A stretch of DNA of 5,823 nucleotides from Clostridiales bacterium (GCA_019418545.1 DYBQ01000125.1:1-5823); one strand, 5' to 3'; shown: positions 1 through 5,459, counted from the stretch's first letter. Numbers and translations are program-made. The notes: generated from the sequence alone by a model not told the origin.

Positions 1-54
1 CCTGCGTGTGGATTCTTAACTTGTCTCTTTGGTATTCGGTGAACGCCCTGTATC

Positions 55-83
55 ATAGTAATATAGGAAAGAATATAAGTCAA
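55..83 (-). promoter_or_regulatory. Possible leftward promoter
   Basis: Read on the minus strand, TTGACT (83-78) is followed after 17 bases by TACTAT (60-55), a fair -35/-10 pair (5/6 and 4/6 to consensus). It would fire out of the left edge. No start codon with a ribosome binding site is visible in the remaining 54 bases, so any gene it serves begins outside the window. The surrounding stretch 1-213 is AT-rich and shows no convincing gene on either strand. AT-rich DNA gives such matches by chance, so this is tentative. Confidence 0.35.
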
Positions 84-213
84 TATGCGACGACAAACTG
101 TAACTTTTATAAATGTACTTTTAAATTAAAGTGTAGGCATTACAATGATGTGTGACAAGAGATAAAAGGGATTGCGAACAGGACACCATTCTCATTTTCT
201 TTGTCATGGAGAT

Positions 214-251
214 AACAGCCTGTGGGATGAGAAATCATTTTACAGGCTGTT
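214..251 (-). terminator. Hairpin after recombinase gene
   Basis: AACAGCCTGT (214-223) pairs perfectly with ACAGGCTGTT (242-251) around an 18-base loop. It begins 4 bases past the recombinase stop codon, so it probably marks the 3' end of that transcript. Neither strand has a good uridine run after the stem, so this is not a textbook intrinsic terminator; it may instead be a 3'-stabilising hairpin or a DNA site. Confidence 0.4.
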
Positions 252-255
252 TCGG

Positions 256-969
256 TTATAGGGGTATTGCCTCTCGCAGTTCCCTTTTATACTTGTAATA
301 TGTATTCCGTGCAATGCCAATGAGCCTGATACAATCTGCATCGCACAGCGTTCCGTCAAAATCCCTACTATATTTTCTAATGGACTCCTTGCAAGCGGCG
401 GCTTTTTTGACTACCAGTTTGCGACCGCGCTCCTGACCTATCTGTTTGCCGTTCAGTTTGGCGGTCAACATTCCTTCTCTGGTGCGCTGGTGCAGGTCGT
501 CAACTTCCTTTTGGGCTTGCGCAAAGGCAAGGCGTATCTGTTCTTTGGCAAGGTCAACGGTGTACTGATTCAGTGCGGCAATGACCGAGGACACAAAACT
601 GTCGGTGGCGGCATTGCCTGTTTCCAGCTGGGTGCTGATTTGCCGCTGAATGGTCTGTCGGTAGGTCTCTGTGTTGATGTGCGGCTCCTTGAGAAAGCAA
701 AGTGTCACATTTTGGGCGTACAGGTCTTCATAAAGCTGGCAACCCTCATCGGCACTGCGGCTCATACGGGATACGCTGTCAAACACGATAGTGTCGCCAG
801 CCTGCACGGCATGGAGCAATTTGTCAAGTTCTCTTCGGCCTTGATAGGGCGTGCCGGTATATACTTCTCGAAGGATATGCGCGGTTGGATATGTTGCCAA
901 AATGTTGCGTACTTGCCGTTCGATATTTTGCTGTGGTGTGGAAATACGGCAGTAACCATATATCTGCAT
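256..969 (-). CDS. Serine recombinase, resolvase/invertase family
   Basis: This 237-residue protein is a small serine site-specific recombinase, which cuts and rejoins DNA through a 5'-phosphoserine link. The N-terminus reads MQIYGYCRISTPQQN: Ser10 is the expected nucleophile, with Tyr6 and Arg8 as in gamma-delta resolvase. Arg45 (GRRELDKLL), Arg68 and Arg71 (VSRMSRS) also fall at the resolvase positions, while Asp67 is replaced by Ser. A long helical linker (LAKEQIRLAFAQAQKEVDDL) leads to a C-terminal helix-turn-helix, IARNTYYKYKREL, near residues 215-230. There is no large C-terminal domain, so it is not a large serine integrase. The frame is open back to 1038, but the start at 969 fits both the family N-terminus and the GAGGTG site about 8 bases upstream, and the candidate promoter start site lies downstream of 1038. 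Its role could be resolution, inversion or transposition; the sequence does not decide. Confidence 0.92.
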   Translation of the reverse strand: MQIYGYCRISTPQQNIERQVRNILATYPTAHILREVYTGTPYQGRRELDKLLHAVQAGDTIVFDSVSRMSRSADEGCQLYEDLYAQNVTLCFLKEPHINTETYRQTIQRQISTQLETGNAATDSFVSSVIAALNQYTVDLAKEQIRLAFAQAQKEVDDLHQRTREGMLTAKLNGKQIGQERGRKLVVKKAAACKESIRKYSRDFDGTLCDADCIRLIGIARNTYYKYKRELREAIPL

Positions 970-992
970 GGCGGTATCACCTCTAAGGCTCG

Positions 993-1080
993 TTAATTTT
1001 GATACTGATAGTATACTTACTTTGTCATACGATAGCAAGCACTTTTAATACTACTTGTGCATAGCTTAAATTTGATACTG
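993..1080. repeat. Direct repeat pair at recombinase promoter
   Basis: TTAATTTTGATACTG (993-1007) and TTAAATTTGATACTG (1066-1080) match at 14 of 15 positions and start 73 bases apart, flanking the recombinase promoter. The left copy overlaps a near-palindrome, GATACT-GAT-AGTATA (1001-1015), which covers the -10 element. Small serine recombinases often bind repeated half-sites next to their own gene and repress it, so a res-like or autoregulatory site is plausible. That role is inferred; only the repeats are seen. Confidence 0.5.
1010..1038 (-). promoter_or_regulatory. Promoter of the serine recombinase
   Basis: On the minus strand TTGCTA (1038-1033) and TATACT (1015-1010) are separated by exactly 17 bases, matching 4/6 and 5/6 of the sigma-70/SigA consensus. 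Transcription would begin near 1003, about 34 bases before the ATG at 969. The -10 box lies inside a near-palindrome that could be an operator. Confidence 0.55.
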
Positions 1081-1085
1081 GAAAT

Positions 1086-1119
1086 GATGGCGGTGGTCGC
1101 TTGTGTGACCGCCGCCATC
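1086..1119 (-). terminator. Strong hairpin after small Cys-rich ORF
   Basis: GATGGCGGTGGTC (1086-1098) pairs with GACCGCCGCCATC (1107-1119) over 13 positions, with one G-T wobble and an 8-base loop. It starts 3 bases after the stop codon of the 39-residue frame, where a transcript end is expected. On the minus strand it is followed only by ATTTCC; the better T-run (TTCTACTTTT) is on the plus strand, so termination strength is uncertain. It would separate the small gene from the recombinase promoter. Confidence 0.5.
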
Positions 1120-1122
1120 GTT

Positions 1123-1242
1123 CTACTTTTCGGATGTGGCCGCAAGACTGCACCATGCGCAGGTTTTGCACTCGGCCATTTCCCCGCAAGGGGGAACGCC
1201 GGTATCTGGTTCGTATGGGCAGGAATGGTAATCGTATTGCAT
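1123..1242 (-). CDS. Small Cys-rich protein, 39 residues
   Basis: A short frame encodes a 39-residue protein beginning MQYDYHSCPYEPDTG and ending ATSEK. It has five cysteines (8, 19, 25, 28, 31), the last three spaced C-x2-C-x2-C, which suggests metal binding or a small zinc-knuckle fold. An AAGGAG ribosome binding site sits 8 bases before the ATG, and a 13-bp hairpin follows 3 bases after the TAG. It lies 78 bases downstream of the SprT-like gene on the same strand and could be co-transcribed with it. I do not recognise the family. The start signal, cysteine pattern and downstream hairpin argue that it is real; its small size is the main reason for doubt. Confidence 0.6.
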   Translation of the reverse strand: MQYDYHSCPYEPDTGVPPCGEMAECKTCAWCSLAATSEK

Positions 1243-1269
1243 TGTAGTGCTCCTTATTAAAAGTGTACA

Positions 1270-1303
1270 TATAAAAATGGCGGTCTACTCTCACTCGACC
1301 ATT
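1270..1303 (-). terminator. Weak terminator candidate after SprT-like gene
   Basis: On the minus strand GGTC pairs with GACC (1300-1297 with 1285-1282), and AAT with ATT outside a three-base bulge, then comes TTTTTAT (1277-1271). The T-run is good but the stem is short. If active it would end or attenuate SprT transcription before the small Cys-rich ORF. Confidence 0.3.
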
Positions 1304-1320
1304 ATCGCTGTTATTGTGAC

Positions 1321-1974
1321 TTATTCGGTAACAACCATCTTTTCCATACAGTCGCCGCATATCAGGTTGATGACCTTGGTCGCTCGGCAACTATTGCCAC
1401 ATTTGGGGCAGATATATTTGCGGGTACTGCTTGGCTTTTTCGTTCTGGTTTCCGCTCCTGCACTGCTGTTGCCGCCCTTGGGGAGCGTTCCGAGTACATC
1501 CAGCAGGTTAAGGCTCTCGACCATCTGGAAATCTTGCCAGCCCTGCTCCTCTACAAAATCCAGAAGTTCAAGACCGGGGCTGGTAATTGTCCAACCATAT
1601 TTGGGATGGTGTTCGACTTCCAGACCGTGGGTTTCTGCAATGTGCTTGAAATTCTTGTTGTGATATACGCCGTTATTGCTGGTGTCCTTTATACCGTGTT
1701 CGGCGCAATACTCGTGTACCATCTCATGGACTAACACGCCAGCCAGAAAAGCACACTCTTGGTTTAAGCTGGCAGAACTTATATTGATTTCGTAGCGCCG
1801 TTCTTCGCCTGTTTTCCAAACCTTACCAGTGGTGAAGTGCCCATACGCGCCAGCGGTCTTTTTCAAGCTGATAACGACCTCCGGCAATTCACCGTCAAAA
1901 AAGCGGCTATTAAGTGCTCGGAACATTTTCTCAAGCTGTCCTGCCACGCGGCTCGTTTTAATCGTCTGTTTCAT
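1321..1974 (-). CDS. SprT-like zinc metallopeptidase
   Basis: This 217-residue protein has the SprT-like fold signature. HEMVH at residues 83-87 is the HExxH zinc site with catalytic Glu84, and His105 in YHNKNFKHIAE is the likely third zinc ligand. The N-terminal RALNSRFFDGELPEVVISL is typical of the family. A low-complexity linker (about 165-185) leads to a C-terminal zinc ribbon with Cys189, Cys192, Cys206 and Cys209. SprT/Spartan-type proteases cleave DNA-bound proteins in eukaryotes; bacterial element-borne homologues are mostly uncharacterised, so a role in clearing protein-DNA adducts such as a covalently bound relaxase or recombinase is inference. AAAGGA lies about 8 bases before the ATG. 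It is transcribed divergently from the gene at 2469. Confidence 0.9.
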   Translation of the reverse strand: MKQTIKTSRVAGQLEKMFRALNSRFFDGELPEVVISLKKTAGAYGHFTTGKVWKTGEERRYEINISSASLNQECAFLAGVLVHEMVHEYCAEHGIKDTSNNGVYHNKNFKHIAETHGLEVEHHPKYGWTITSPGLELLDFVEEQGWQDFQMVESLNLLDVLGTLPKGGNSSAGAETRTKKPSSTRKYICPKCGNSCRATKVINLICGDCMEKMVVTE

Positions 1975-1992
1975 TTTCGTTGTCCTTTCGTC

Positions 1993-2010
1993 TTAAAAGT
2001 TCACTTTTAA
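1993..2010. promoter_or_regulatory. 18-bp palindrome at SprT-like gene start
   Basis: TTAAAAGT-TC-ACTTTTAA is an inverted repeat with perfect 8-bp arms, ending 18 bases upstream of the SprT-like start codon and just before its ribosome binding site. It could be an operator or a small mRNA hairpin controlling translation. The half-site recurs at 1040, 1257 and 4097, which makes a shared binding protein conceivable. Confidence 0.5.
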
Positions 2011-2014
2011 ATCC

Positions 2015-2217
2015 CCGCCGAAGCGGTTTGCAGGTTTGGCCCCTGCCGGCGAAAAGAAAAAGTAAAGCCCCCATCCCGGTGTCAACAGAACATGGAATAT
2101 CGCAGCACTCCCCGCAAAAGTGCGAGAATATGCCGTGAAAGTCTGTTGACTTAGGGCTGGGGGCTTATATACTTTTTTGAGCGGCAGGGCCACGCTTCTC
2201 AATCTCCGCCGCAGCGG
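2015..2217. repeat. ~200-base nested imperfect palindrome
   Basis: The core 2065-2166 folds into one long interrupted hairpin: AAGCCCCC/GGGGGCTT (2065-2072, 2159-2166), GTCAACAGA/TCTGTTGAC (2081-2089, 2142-2150), CATGG/CCGTG (2091-2095, 2133-2137), ATAT/ATAT (2097-2100, 2128-2131) and GCACT/AGTGC (2105-2109, 2119-2123), with a 9-base loop. An outer arm TGGCCCCTGCC/GGCAGGGCCA (2037-2047, 2183-2192) pairs with one bulge. Near-identical mini-hairpins CCGCCGAAGCGG (2015-2026) and CCGCCGCAGCGG (2206-2217) bound the structure. Both strands have a T-rich stretch after the stem, so it could act as a bidirectional terminator or attenuator. Alternatives are a single-strand origin, an origin of transfer or a structured leader RNA of the SprT-like gene. 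No coding frame is convincing. Confidence 0.7.
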
Positions 2218-2230
2218 TTTATCAGTCTTT

Positions 2231-2273
2231 TTAAAGTATAAATAACGCTTTAAAGCAAAAATATAATTTTTGC
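2231..2273. repeat. AT-rich inverted repeats
   Basis: GCAAAAAT-ATA-ATTTTTGC (2255-2273) is an inverted repeat with perfect 8-bp arms, next to TTTAAAG (2230-2236 region) and CTTTAAA (2248-2254), which are also inverted to each other. The stretch is strongly AT-rich and lies between the large palindrome and the operator cluster. A minus-strand TATACT (2240-2235) might be the -10 of the SprT-like gene, but no good -35 accompanies it. It could be an easily melted DNA segment or protein-binding site. Confidence 0.35.
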
Positions 2274-2354
2274 AAAAAAGCATTTTTGGGGCTTGCCAAT
2301 CCTTGCGAATTGCAGAAAATGAAATTTGTAGGAGGAATCCCTTTTACCGTTATA

Positions 2355-2435
2355 GCACACGCATAACAATTTTGAATATACAAAATGTATATATTTTCCG
2401 TGTGCATACTTTAAACGATATATACATGATGTATT
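2355..2435. promoter_or_regulatory. Operator-like inverted repeat cluster
   Basis: Two related palindromes, TATACAAAATGTATA (2377-2391) and TATACATGATGTATT (2421-2435), share the pattern TATACA-NNA-TGTAT and start 44 bases apart, about four helical turns. A further arm pair, GCACACG (2355-2361) and CGTGTGC (2399-2405), encloses the first. The cluster ends 33 bases before the start codon at 2469, where a dimeric repressor would act. I could not assign a confident -35/-10 pair inside it. The protein encoded at 2469 may itself be the binder, but this is inference. Confidence 0.5.
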
Positions 2436-2468
2436 GAATTATGAACGTTTTAAAGGAGGAAAAACATT

Positions 2469-3077
2469 ATGAAACGTTTCTTTGCGTCGGATGCTGAGAG
2501 TGATATGCTTATCGCTGAGGCAACCAAAACCTTTGGATTGAAAATTGGAGACATCATCAATATGGCAATTAAAAATCAGTTTCTGCCGATTACGGAACCG
2601 TTCCGCACGGAGGCAAGATTTATCTTGCAACGCCATACAGAAGGAGCGTTGGAAGCTCAGGAAATCAAGCAGTCGATGACGCGCGGTATTAGAGCGTTAG
2701 GAACGCGCCCGGTGCGTGATGCAGACCGCTTGCAAGGATTTTTTGCCCGGTACCATTTGCATGAGGATGTAGAGAACTGCACCATTACAGAGAATGATGC
2801 CTTGTGGGAATCTGCTGTTGAGGTCTACAATATTCTCGGCAAACAGATTTCAGCTGGAGGCATCAGCAAAATTAACGGTGCGCGTTTGGTGGATGACATT
2901 TTTGCAGAGTGGGATACTTTGTGGAGCGAAAAGGCTGTGTACGATGTGCTGGCGGCGCTTGCGTTTCGTTGCGAGCCGAACCAGGCGTTCCACTGGTTTG
3001 AGGGCATGCAGTTCCTTACAGGGATTGAGCATGATGCAATGGGCCAGTGGTGCTGTACATCGGGTAGAAAAAAATAA
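2469..3077 (+). CDS. Hypothetical protein, possible DNA-binding N-terminus
   Basis: This 202-residue protein is not recognised. An excellent AGGAGG site (2454-2459) sits 9 bases before the ATG. The first 40 residues, MKRFFASDAESDMLIAEATK followed by a short turn and DIINMAIKNQF, have the charged beta-then-two-helix look of ribbon-helix-helix or mobilization accessory proteins, but no decisive motif is present. The rest is mainly helical and acidic, with several Trp residues in the C-terminal third and a Cys-Cys pair near the end (QWCCTSGRKK). There is no signal peptide or membrane segment. Being upstream of the relaxase and behind an operator cluster, it could be a relaxosome accessory or regulatory protein. 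The gene ends one base before the first hairpin of the structured region. Confidence 0.78.
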   Translation: MKRFFASDAESDMLIAEATKTFGLKIGDIINMAIKNQFLPITEPFRTEARFILQRHTEGALEAQEIKQSMTRGIRALGTRPVRDADRLQGFFARYHLHEDVENCTITENDALWESAVEVYNILGKQISAGGISKINGARLVDDIFAEWDTLWSEKAVYDVLAALAFRCEPNQAFHWFEGMQFLTGIEHDAMGQWCCTSGRKK

Positions 3078-3417
3078 GACCTGACACGCCTTTGCGATAG
3101 TAAGGCGTACAGGTCGCAGCAAGGGCGGTGCTGAAATTCTGCGCGAAAGTGCAGAACTTGGGCACCGCCAATCTTATAGGGGCAGGAACGGCGAAAAGTC
3201 GTTCCGATGGGGGCCGCAGCCCCCACTGACGGCAAGCAGGTCTTGTCGGCAGCGGGGAGTCCAGAGGGGTCACGCCCCTTTGGCAAGGTAAGCCCGCAAG
3301 GGCGGTGGGAGTTTCCGGGGAAACTGCCATACCTTGTATGACACAGCAGATGGAGACTAAATGTACTGCTTGCTTTTGCAGTACATTTTAAGCCGCAATC
3401 GGATGGGGCATGGCCCC
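3078..3417 (+). other. Hairpin array upstream of relaxase; candidate oriT or structured RNA
   Basis: No gene is present, but nearly every base falls in a stem-loop. In order: GACCTG/CAGGTC enclosing CGCCTT/AAGGCG (3078-3115); GGCGGTGC/GCACCGCC enclosing TTCTGCGC-GAAA-GTGCAGAA (3124-3169); GGAACGGC-GAAAA-GTCGTTCC (3185-3205); GGGGGC/GCCCCC (3209-3224); CTGACGGCAAG/CTTGTCGGCAG (3226-3252, one mismatch and one wobble); CCAGAGGGG/CCCCTTTGG (3261-3283); CAAGGTA/TACCTTG (3284-3336) enclosing two small hairpins; AAATGTACTGC/GCAGTACATTT (3359-3388); and GGGGC/GCCCC (3405-3417). Origins of transfer of MobV plasmids lie just upstream of the mob gene and contain inverted repeats, so an oriT is the leading guess. 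I could not identify a nick sequence. A structured RNA read from the upstream gene is the main alternative. Confidence 0.65.
3359..3388 (+). terminator. 11-bp hairpin before relaxase
   Basis: AAATGTACTGC (3359-3369) and GCAGTACATTT (3378-3388) form a perfect 11-bp stem with an 8-base loop, TTGCTTTT. The stem's own 3' arm ends in TTTTA, so as RNA it could weakly terminate transcription from the gene at 2469. Its AT-rich base and position about 50 bases before the relaxase start also fit an oriT inverted repeat, and the two roles cannot be separated by inspection. Confidence 0.45.
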
Positions 3418-3436
3418 CAACGAGAAGGGAATGATT

Positions 3437-4105
3437 ATGATGGCGTGTGCCGAGAAGTTTGGTGCGGGCGCAGTCCGCAATATACTTCGCCACAACCGGC
3501 GAGAAATCGAACATTCGAGTAACCATGACATTGACCCGAAAAGGCTGGAGCGGGACTATATACTATCCCCAGACCGGGGCATGACTGAGTATGACTATTT
3601 TTTGCAGCGCAAATCGGAACTGTACTGCTACAACCGTAACGATGTAAAGGTTATGGTCGGCTGGATTGTGACAGCCCCGCAGGATTTAGACCCGGAGCGC
3701 TACGATAACTTTTTCTACGCAACATACAATTTTTTGGCAAATCGTTATGGTGAGGAAAATGTTGTGCAAGCCATTGTCCATGATGACGAGGGCGGCCAGC
3801 CGCATTTGCATTTTTGTTTCGTGCCCGTTGTCGAAGACCCGAAGCACGAGCAGGGCTATAAAATCTGTGCGAACGATGTTCTTGACCGCCGCGAACTGCG
3901 CAATTTTCATCCAGACCTGCAACGCTACCTGAACGAGCACGGTCTGGAAGATGCCCGCGTTATGACCGGCGTAACCAAACGGCAGGGCGGCAACCGCACG
4001 GTTGCGCAGCTTAAAGCGGAACGCGAGCAGGAATATCAGCAGGAAGTAGAACGCCCTGCGCTATATTTTGGAGAATCCAAAATTGAGCAGGGGCTTCACT
4101 TTTAA
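3437..4105 (+). CDS. Compact MobV (Mob_Pre) relaxase
   Basis: The relaxase nicks the origin of transfer and stays covalently attached to the DNA strand to be transferred. All three MobV motifs are present: HNRR at residues 19-22, where His19 matches the catalytic His22 of pMV158 MobM; NHDIDPKR at 29-36; and H115-x-D-E-x3-PHLH (115-125), the metal-binding histidine triad. The translated frame is open from an earlier ATG at 3410, but that codon sits in a hairpin loop without a spaced ribosome binding site; AGAAGGG ending 7-9 bases before the ATG at 3437 fits better and gives the usual MobV beginning. At 222 residues it has only the relaxase domain plus a short charged tail; MobM has 494 residues. 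The frame ends in tandem TAA codons, and the coupling protein gene starts 12 bases later, so the two are probably one operon. Confidence 0.9.
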   Translation: MMACAEKFGAGAVRNILRHNRREIEHSSNHDIDPKRLERDYILSPDRGMTEYDYFLQRKSELYCYNRNDVKVMVGWIVTAPQDLDPERYDNFFYATYNFLANRYGEENVVQAIVHDDEGGQPHLHFCFVPVVEDPKHEQGYKICANDVLDRRELRNFHPDLQRYLNEHGLEDARVMTGVTKRQGGNRTVAQLKAEREQEYQQEVERPALYFGESKIEQGLHF

Positions 4106-4110
4106 TAAGG
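4097..4110 (+). repeat. 14-base repeat shared with 1252-1265 (minus)
   Basis: CACTTTTAATAAGG occurs here on the plus strand and again on the minus strand at 1265-1252. In both places it supplies the Shine-Dalgarno bases of the next gene (coupling protein here, small Cys-rich ORF there), and similarity extends to 16 of 17 bases. The shorter core CACTTTTAATA also occurs at 1040-1050, and CACTTTTAA at 2002-2010. It may be a shared binding site or a trace of recombination. Confidence 0.55.
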
Positions 4111-4117
4111 TGCGACC

Positions 4118-5452
4118 ATGAAACAAGTTATATGGATTATCAGCTGTTATCTCTATGGCGTGGCGGCAATTCTACTGGTTATACTGCTGCTGTTGGTGTA
4201 TCTGCGCGGGCAGGTTAATCATCTGCCAAATCCATTTTCCAAAAAGAATCTTGCGTATCGGCAGCCAGCGCAAGCAAGAGGAATCCTGTTTGGCAAGAAA
4301 CTGAGCCTATTGGCCTACTCTCCTGAACAGGACGAGGGGCATATTCTCGTAATGGGGCCGTCTGGCACAGGCAAGACCAGTGCGCTGCTGATTCCAACGC
4401 TACGCAGCTGGCAGGGAACAGCGCTGGTGGTAGACATTTCCGGCGACATTTCAGCTAACGTCAACACGCCCAACAAAATTGTATTTGACCCGACAGCGGA
4501 AAACTGCATCCCGTATGATGTGTTTGCATCAATCAATGCGGTAACGGATGAGACCGAACGGCAGGAACGCTTGGAACAACTTGCCTACCTGCTGTTGCCG
4601 GACAAAGCCAACGACAGCGAGGCAGGTATATTCTTTTGTAAGAATGGCCGAAAAATGATAACGGCAGCGCTTATCTGCTACTATGGCATGGGCTGGGGCT
4701 TTGTGCAAATCTGCGAGTTTTTCCTCGGCCACGATTGGCGCGGTTTGCTGAACGATATTGTAAAGCAACAAAATCCGATTGCCAATATGTTTATTAGTTC
4801 TTTTGTGGGTGCGTCAGAACAGAATACAGCAGGCTGCAAGCAGGCGGCAGACGATGCCTTAAAACTGTTTGCCGCAAACGAAAAAATTAAAAATGCACTT
4901 CGAAAATCAGCCAGCTATGAGCAGTCAATCAGCCCGGCTACGCTGGAAACAAACAGTGTTTATATCTATATCCCTGATGAAAAGCTCAAAATTTATGGCG
5001 ACCTGCTGCGCATTATCACGGCCCAGTCGATGGAATATTTTTCATCCAGACCGCCAGAGCATAAGAAAATGATTCTGTTTTGTTTGGATGAATTTGCTTC
5101 GTTTGGCAAGCTGCAAATCACCGAGGCCCTGCGCAAGCTGCGAAAGCGGCACATCCGCATTATGGTGCTGACGCAATCGCTGGCTGACCTTGACATGATT
5201 TACGGAAAAGATGAACGGAAAGCTATGCTGGGCAACTTTAAGTTTACTGTTCTGCTCGGCTGTAAGGATACCGAAACACAGGAGTATTTCTCCAAAATGA
5301 TTGGCGAGAAACACTCCCTGCTGGCAATAGACCCAAACCAAAAACCACAGCTTATCATCAAGCCAGCCGACCTAGCACATTTGGAACAAGACCTCTTTGT
5401 AATCTGTGATGACGGGGCAATCCGGCTGCGGAAAAATTTCTACTTCAAATAA
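4118..5452 (+). CDS. VirD4/TraG-type conjugative coupling ATPase
   Basis: This 444-residue protein is a type IV coupling protein, the membrane ATPase that links a relaxase-DNA complex to the secretion channel. A single hydrophobic segment at residues 4-29 anchors it in the membrane. Walker A is GPSGTGKT at 80-87, followed by VVDISGD (104-110). Walker B is ILFCLDEFASFGKL at 319-332 with Asp324 and Glu325, and LTQSLADLDMIYG (351-363) matches the conserved Gln-containing motif of the family. The segment 145-270 is the likely all-alpha domain. It is shorter than many VirD4/TraG proteins (about 550-700 residues), with only one membrane segment and no long C-terminal tail. AAGGTG, 5 bases before the ATG, overlaps the second stop of the relaxase gene, suggesting coupled translation. 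The adjacent relaxase is its likely substrate. Confidence 0.93.
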   Translation: MKQVIWIISCYLYGVAAILLVILLLLVYLRGQVNHLPNPFSKKNLAYRQPAQARGILFGKKLSLLAYSPEQDEGHILVMGPSGTGKTSALLIPTLRSWQGTALVVDISGDISANVNTPNKIVFDPTAENCIPYDVFASINAVTDETERQERLEQLAYLLLPDKANDSEAGIFFCKNGRKMITAALICYYGMGWGFVQICEFFLGHDWRGLLNDIVKQQNPIANMFISSFVGASEQNTAGCKQAADDALKLFAANEKIKNALRKSASYEQSISPATLETNSVYIYIPDEKLKIYGDLLRIITAQSMEYFSSRPPEHKKMILFCLDEFASFGKLQITEALRKLRKRHIRIMVLTQSLADLDMIYGKDERKAMLGNFKFTVLLGCKDTETQEYFSKMIGEKHSLLAIDPNQKPQLIIKPADLAHLEQDLFVICDDGAIRLRKNFYFK

Positions 5453-5459
5453 AAATCAC

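Noticed and set aside
490..996. A 168-residue plus-strand open frame
   Set aside because: It is antisense to the well-supported serine recombinase and has no ribosome binding site or recognisable domain.
1025..1390. A 121-residue minus-strand open frame
   Set aside because: It overlaps the SprT-like gene end, the 39-residue frame and the recombinase promoter in another frame; the shorter Cys-rich frame has the better start signal.
1993..2283. A 96-residue minus-strand open frame
   Set aside because: It runs through the large palindrome, has no ribosome binding site, and its composition reflects the repeated GC-rich arms; it also overlaps the leader of the SprT-like gene.
3078..3115. Intrinsic terminator after the gene at 2469
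   Set aside because: The stem is good and starts right after the stop codon, but no T-run follows, so it is listed as part of the hairpin array instead.
3410..3436. Earlier start of the relaxase at 3410
   Set aside because: The ATG is in a GGGGC/GCCCC hairpin loop with no properly spaced ribosome binding site, and the extra nine residues lie before the normal MobV N-terminus.
2825..3526. A 233-residue minus-strand open frame across 2825-3526
   Set aside because: It spans the end of one plus-strand gene, the hairpin array and the start of the relaxase, with low-complexity, Cys/Pro/Arg-rich content typical of a shadow.
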